Shown here piece by piece: positions 61,599 to 64,000 of a DNA stretch of 64,000 nt; positions within the stretch are counted from its first letter, which is position 1, and every line of letters begins with the position of its first letter. A program made the translations under genes and the position numbers. The stretch is from CAVVFX01 sp963747535 (GTDB lineage: Bacteria; Acidobacteriota; Terriglobia; Bryobacterales; Bryobacteraceae): contig CAVVFX010000006.1 in NCBI GenBank assembly GCA_963747535.1, positions 868,001-932,000 on the forward strand, in the 5' to 3' direction. Under the pieces are notes generated by a model, which did not search any database, had not been told where the DNA came from, and saw only the letters and a list, made by a program, of their open reading frames with translations.

Positions 61599-61928
61599 GG
61601 TGCGCGTTTCCGGAACGCGCCATGGCCTGGCGTTTCCCGGGCGCAACCGTTTTCCGCTCTTTTGCGTCGCCCGGAGAGCGGCCTTTGTCGTTGGATTGTA
61701 AGCGCTTTGTACTCAATGGCAGGCCTGTTGGAATTAATCCATAAGGATCGTTTTATCCTGAAGCGCAGAGGTCTCCCTGACGCATCCGCATCCGCGGTTT
61801 TCATCTGTGCAAAAGAGCGAAATCGCACTAACCCGCGAGAGCGGTCCTGCCTGCCCCGTCGTCGCCCGGAAGAAAATTTTGGCGTATGGCTTTTGACTTT
61901 TTGAAATTTCAATTAAGATGGTGAGATC
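61599..61928. other. Intergenic region between divergent sirB1-like and Rrf2 genes
   Basis: No gene seen. It contains a perfect 7-bp hairpin GCGCGTT / AACGCGC at 61602-61620 right at the sirB1-like start, and the palindrome at 61901-61912. Confidence 0.4.
61901..61912. promoter_or_regulatory. AT-rich palindrome upstream of the Rrf2 gene
   Basis: TTGAAATTTCAA is perfectly symmetric and ends 16 bases before the TTG start of the Rrf2 regulator; TTGACT at 61893 and TAAGAT at 61914 may be promoter elements with short spacing. Such a site could be an autoregulatory operator. Confidence 0.35.
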
Positions 61929-62381
61929 TTGATCTACTCACAATCCTCAAAGTACGCGATTCGCGCTTTTGTTAACCTCGCCAGTTTGCCGGAGGGACAA
62001 TTCGCGATGGTAAAGAACATCGCGGAGGAAGAACAAATCCCTTCCCACTTTCTGGCCAAGATTCTGCAACAGATAGCCCGTAAAGGTCTGCTGAGATCGA
62101 GTAAGGGTCCGACCGGCGGCTTTTGCCTCAACGTGCCGGCCAAGAAACTGAAGCTGATCGATATCATCGACGCCGTGGACGGTATGCATCATTTCACAGC
62201 CTGCGCAGGGGGACTGCCGGAGTGCAACTCCGCGAAAGCCTGCTCGTTGTGCGACCGATGGAAACCCGTGCAGTCGCGGATTATGGGCTTCCTGGGTCGG
62301 ACGACCATCGCCGACCTGGTGCGCGACTCAAAGAAGAAGGCAGTGAAGCCGGTGACCCGAAAAATCCTGCGGAGAGCCTGA
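61929..62381 (+). CDS. Rrf2-family regulator with four-cysteine loop
   Basis: 150 residues from TTG 61929 (GGTGAG just upstream). Winged helix MIYSQSSKYAIRAFVNLASLPEG, IPSHFLAKILQQIARKGLLRSSKGPTGGF. The cluster loop has C92, C99, C105 and C108 (ACAGGLPECNSAKACSLCDRW), one more than IscR, resembling NsrR/SufR-type sensors in spirit. The C-terminal tail is basic (KKKAVKPVTRKILRR). It is not next to Fe-S genes, so its target may be redox or nitric-oxide related (inference). Confidence 0.82.
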   Translation: MIYSQSSKYAIRAFVNLASLPEGQFAMVKNIAEEEQIPSHFLAKILQQIARKGLLRSSKGPTGGFCLNVPAKKLKLIDIIDAVDGMHHFTACAGGLPECNSAKACSLCDRWKPVQSRIMGFLGRTTIADLVRDSKKKAVKPVTRKILRRA

Positions 62382-62560
62382 AACGCCACCGCGTGCATCT
62401 TTATAGTCAGGGATGTCGCTTGCCCGGTCTGCGGTAGCGGAAGGTTGCGGGTCTGCCTCTGCGGGCGAAGGCTAGTGGCAGTTTCCGGGAAGTCTGGAGT
62501 GCCTGCGTTGTTGACTCAGATCACTCCGCCTCCCCGCAATGTGTTATCAAGAGAGTGAAC

Positions 62561-63205
62561 ATGCCAAATCAATTTAGTGGAGTGCCCCAATCGGTCCTGG
62601 TGCCGATGGTAGTCGAGCAGACCTCGCGTGGTGAGCGAGCCTACGATATTTACTCGCGGCTGCTGAAGGAGAATATCATCTTCCTCGGCACACCGATCGA
62701 CGACAATGTTGCCAATCTGGTGATCGCCCAGCTTTTGTTTCTGGAGGCCGAGGATCCGGAAAGGGACATCTCGATTTACGTCAACTCGCCCGGAGGTTCG
62801 ATCACGGCCGGCCTCGCGATCCTGGACACCATGGCGTTTGTGCGCCCGGACATCATCACCATCTGCGTGGGACAGGCCGCTTCCATGGCTGCAGTGCTGC
62901 TGGCCATGGGGACCAAGGGCAAACGTTTCAGTCTGCCGAACTCGCGCATCATGATCCATCAGCCCTCTATGCAGGGGCTCGCGGGACAGGCGGCTGACAT
63001 CGATATCTACGCCAAAGAGATCCTGCGGATGCGCGAAACGCTCAATCAGCTCCTCGCTACCGCGACGGGACAGAGCATCGAGCGCGTCTCACGCGATGTG
63101 GATCGCGACTACATCATGGGCCCCGAGCAGGGCGTTGAGTACGGCATGATCGACCGCGTGATCAGCAGCCGCGATACGGCTCCCACTCCAGTCGCCAAAC
63201 CCTGA
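62561..63205 (+). CDS. clpP: ATP-dependent Clp protease proteolytic subunit
   Basis: 214 residues from ATG 62561 with GAGAG five bases upstream (GTG 62555 is possible). Catalytic Ser in GQAASMAAVLLAMG, His in IMIHQPSMQG, and an Asp further on complete the ClpP triad; IYVNSPGGSITAGLAILDTM is the handle region. Forms the 14-mer chamber fed by ClpX or ClpA. clpX is not adjacent here. Confidence 0.95.
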   Translation: MPNQFSGVPQSVLVPMVVEQTSRGERAYDIYSRLLKENIIFLGTPIDDNVANLVIAQLLFLEAEDPERDISIYVNSPGGSITAGLAILDTMAFVRPDIITICVGQAASMAAVLLAMGTKGKRFSLPNSRIMIHQPSMQGLAGQAADIDIYAKEILRMRETLNQLLATATGQSIERVSRDVDRDYIMGPEQGVEYGMIDRVISSRDTAPTPVAKP

Positions 63206-63219
63206 GTCCGTACCCCACA

Positions 63220-63984
63220 ATGCGGCTTGATAATAAGGTAGCCATTATCACCGGCATCGGCGCCGGGATCGGCCAGGCGACCGCGGTGCGCTTCGCGGAA
63301 GAGGGAGCACGCCTGATCCTGGCCGACCTCGACGAGCCCGCCGCCTTGCGCACTGCGCGCACGGTGGAAGAACTGGGGGGGAAAGCGGTCACTCTCCGCG
63401 CCGATATCTCAAAGGAAGAGGACGCGAAGCGCATTTCGGAAGCCGCCATCGCGGCTTTCGGGAGGATCGATATCCTGGTCAACAACGCGGCCGAGTTCAC
63501 CGCCAAAAGCGTGGAGAACGCGACGCTGGAAGACTGGCATCGGGTGTACGGGGTGAACGTTTTCGGCACCGCCATGGTATCCAAGTACGCGATCCCTCAC
63601 ATGAAAGCCAGGAAGCGGGGCTCCATCGTGAACGTCGGTTCGGTGAGTGGCGTTCTGGCCCAGAAGGACTTCGCGACCTACAGTTCCACCAAGGGCGCCA
63701 TCATCACTATGACCAAGTGCATGGCGCTCGACCTGGCTCCGTGGAACATTCGGGTGAACACGGTTTGCCCGGGGACCATCGTCACCAGCGCATCCGAGCG
63801 AGAGTGGACGCTGGTCGGCCTGACGAAAGAGCAATGGTGCGCGAAAGAAGCTCCACGCCATATCTTGAACCGGACCGGCGAAGCTCGTGAAGCCGCTAAC
63901 GTGATCCTGTTCGTGGCTTCGGACGAGGCCAGTTTTATGACCGCGACAGAGCTCATGGTCGAAGGCGGGTCGTCGTCCTTTTAG
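63220..63984 (+). CDS. SDR-family oxidoreductase
   Basis: 254 residues. Classical SDR motifs: ITGIGAGIGQA at about 10, NNAAEF, catalytic Ser in VGSVSGV, YSSTK with Tyr and Lys, and the C-terminal MTATELMVEGG. NAD(P)-dependent; the substrate is probably a sugar or hydroxy acid. It starts 14 bases after the clpP stop, but a functional link with ClpP is doubtful. Confidence 0.85.
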   Translation: MRLDNKVAIITGIGAGIGQATAVRFAEEGARLILADLDEPAALRTARTVEELGGKAVTLRADISKEEDAKRISEAAIAAFGRIDILVNNAAEFTAKSVENATLEDWHRVYGVNVFGTAMVSKYAIPHMKARKRGSIVNVGSVSGVLAQKDFATYSSTKGAIITMTKCMALDLAPWNIRVNTVCPGTIVTSASEREWTLVGLTKEQWCAKEAPRHILNRTGEAREAANVILFVASDEASFMTATELMVEGGSSSF

Positions 63985-64000
63985 TTGTCCGTTAACCGTT

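Overview
The window is high-GC bacterial chromosome and most resembles the Solibacter/Bryobacterales lineage of Acidobacteriota. Pointers are two tandem Kelch-type secreted proteins ending in the Solibacter-type C-terminal domain (12377-15330), a giant Oar-like TonB-dependent receptor with a carboxypeptidase-like N-terminal domain (52305-55937), an FHA-GAF-AAA+ sigma-54 activator, a PEP-CTERM protein, many Tat-exported TIM-barrel and oxidoreductase proteins, and many dispersed intergenic hairpin repeats. This is inference from protein character; no search was run. No rRNA, tRNA, CRISPR, prophage or intact transposon was seen.

Layout. 1-9.6 kb: solute symporter, RraA-like protein, a hypothetical gene with an apparent CTG start, an RlmA-like methyltransferase, a TIM-barrel epimerase, a sigma-54 activator, an SDR and an orphan sugar-binding lipoprotein. 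9.6-24 kb: accessory region with several decayed genes (CHAT-domain remnant, S9-peptidase-like fragment, truncated alpha/beta hydrolase, TonB-receptor tail) beside Kelch paralogues, a retropepsin-like protein, GDPD, FecR-domain and MFS genes. 24-31 kb: glnA behind a sigma-54-type promoter, a Phd/VapC pair, a CE1-like esterase, and a PEP-CTERM protein (sigma-54-like promoter) divergent from a PrsT-like TPR lipoprotein. 31.5-36.6 kb: isc operon (Rrf2 regulator, iscS, iscU, iscA, hscB, hscA). 36.7-46.9 kb: porin divergent from an RcnR-type metal repressor with a G-tract operator between them, a collapsed MntA-HepT pair, argS, and assorted exported proteins. 46.4-50.1 kb: a Tat-exported ferredoxin-fused aldo/keto reductase operon divergent from a Tat-exported DUF362 protein. 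50-64 kb: membrane regulator and TonB receptor, iron-ADH with an LsrG-like monooxygenase, purC-cvpA-fis-like operon, an S41 protease relative lacking its lysine, a SirB1-like protein, a second Rrf2 regulator, ClpP and an SDR.

Together these describe a heterotrophic soil-type bacterium with much sugar and polysaccharide handling. The most distinctive signals are (i) bipartite hairpin repeats whose stems covary and which twice overlap gene 3' ends, (ii) sigma-54 promoters on glnA and on the PEP-CTERM gene, (iii) the metal-repressor/operator/porin module, and (iv) the exported iron-sulfur oxidoreductase neighbourhood, which is the best candidate here for an undescribed functional system.
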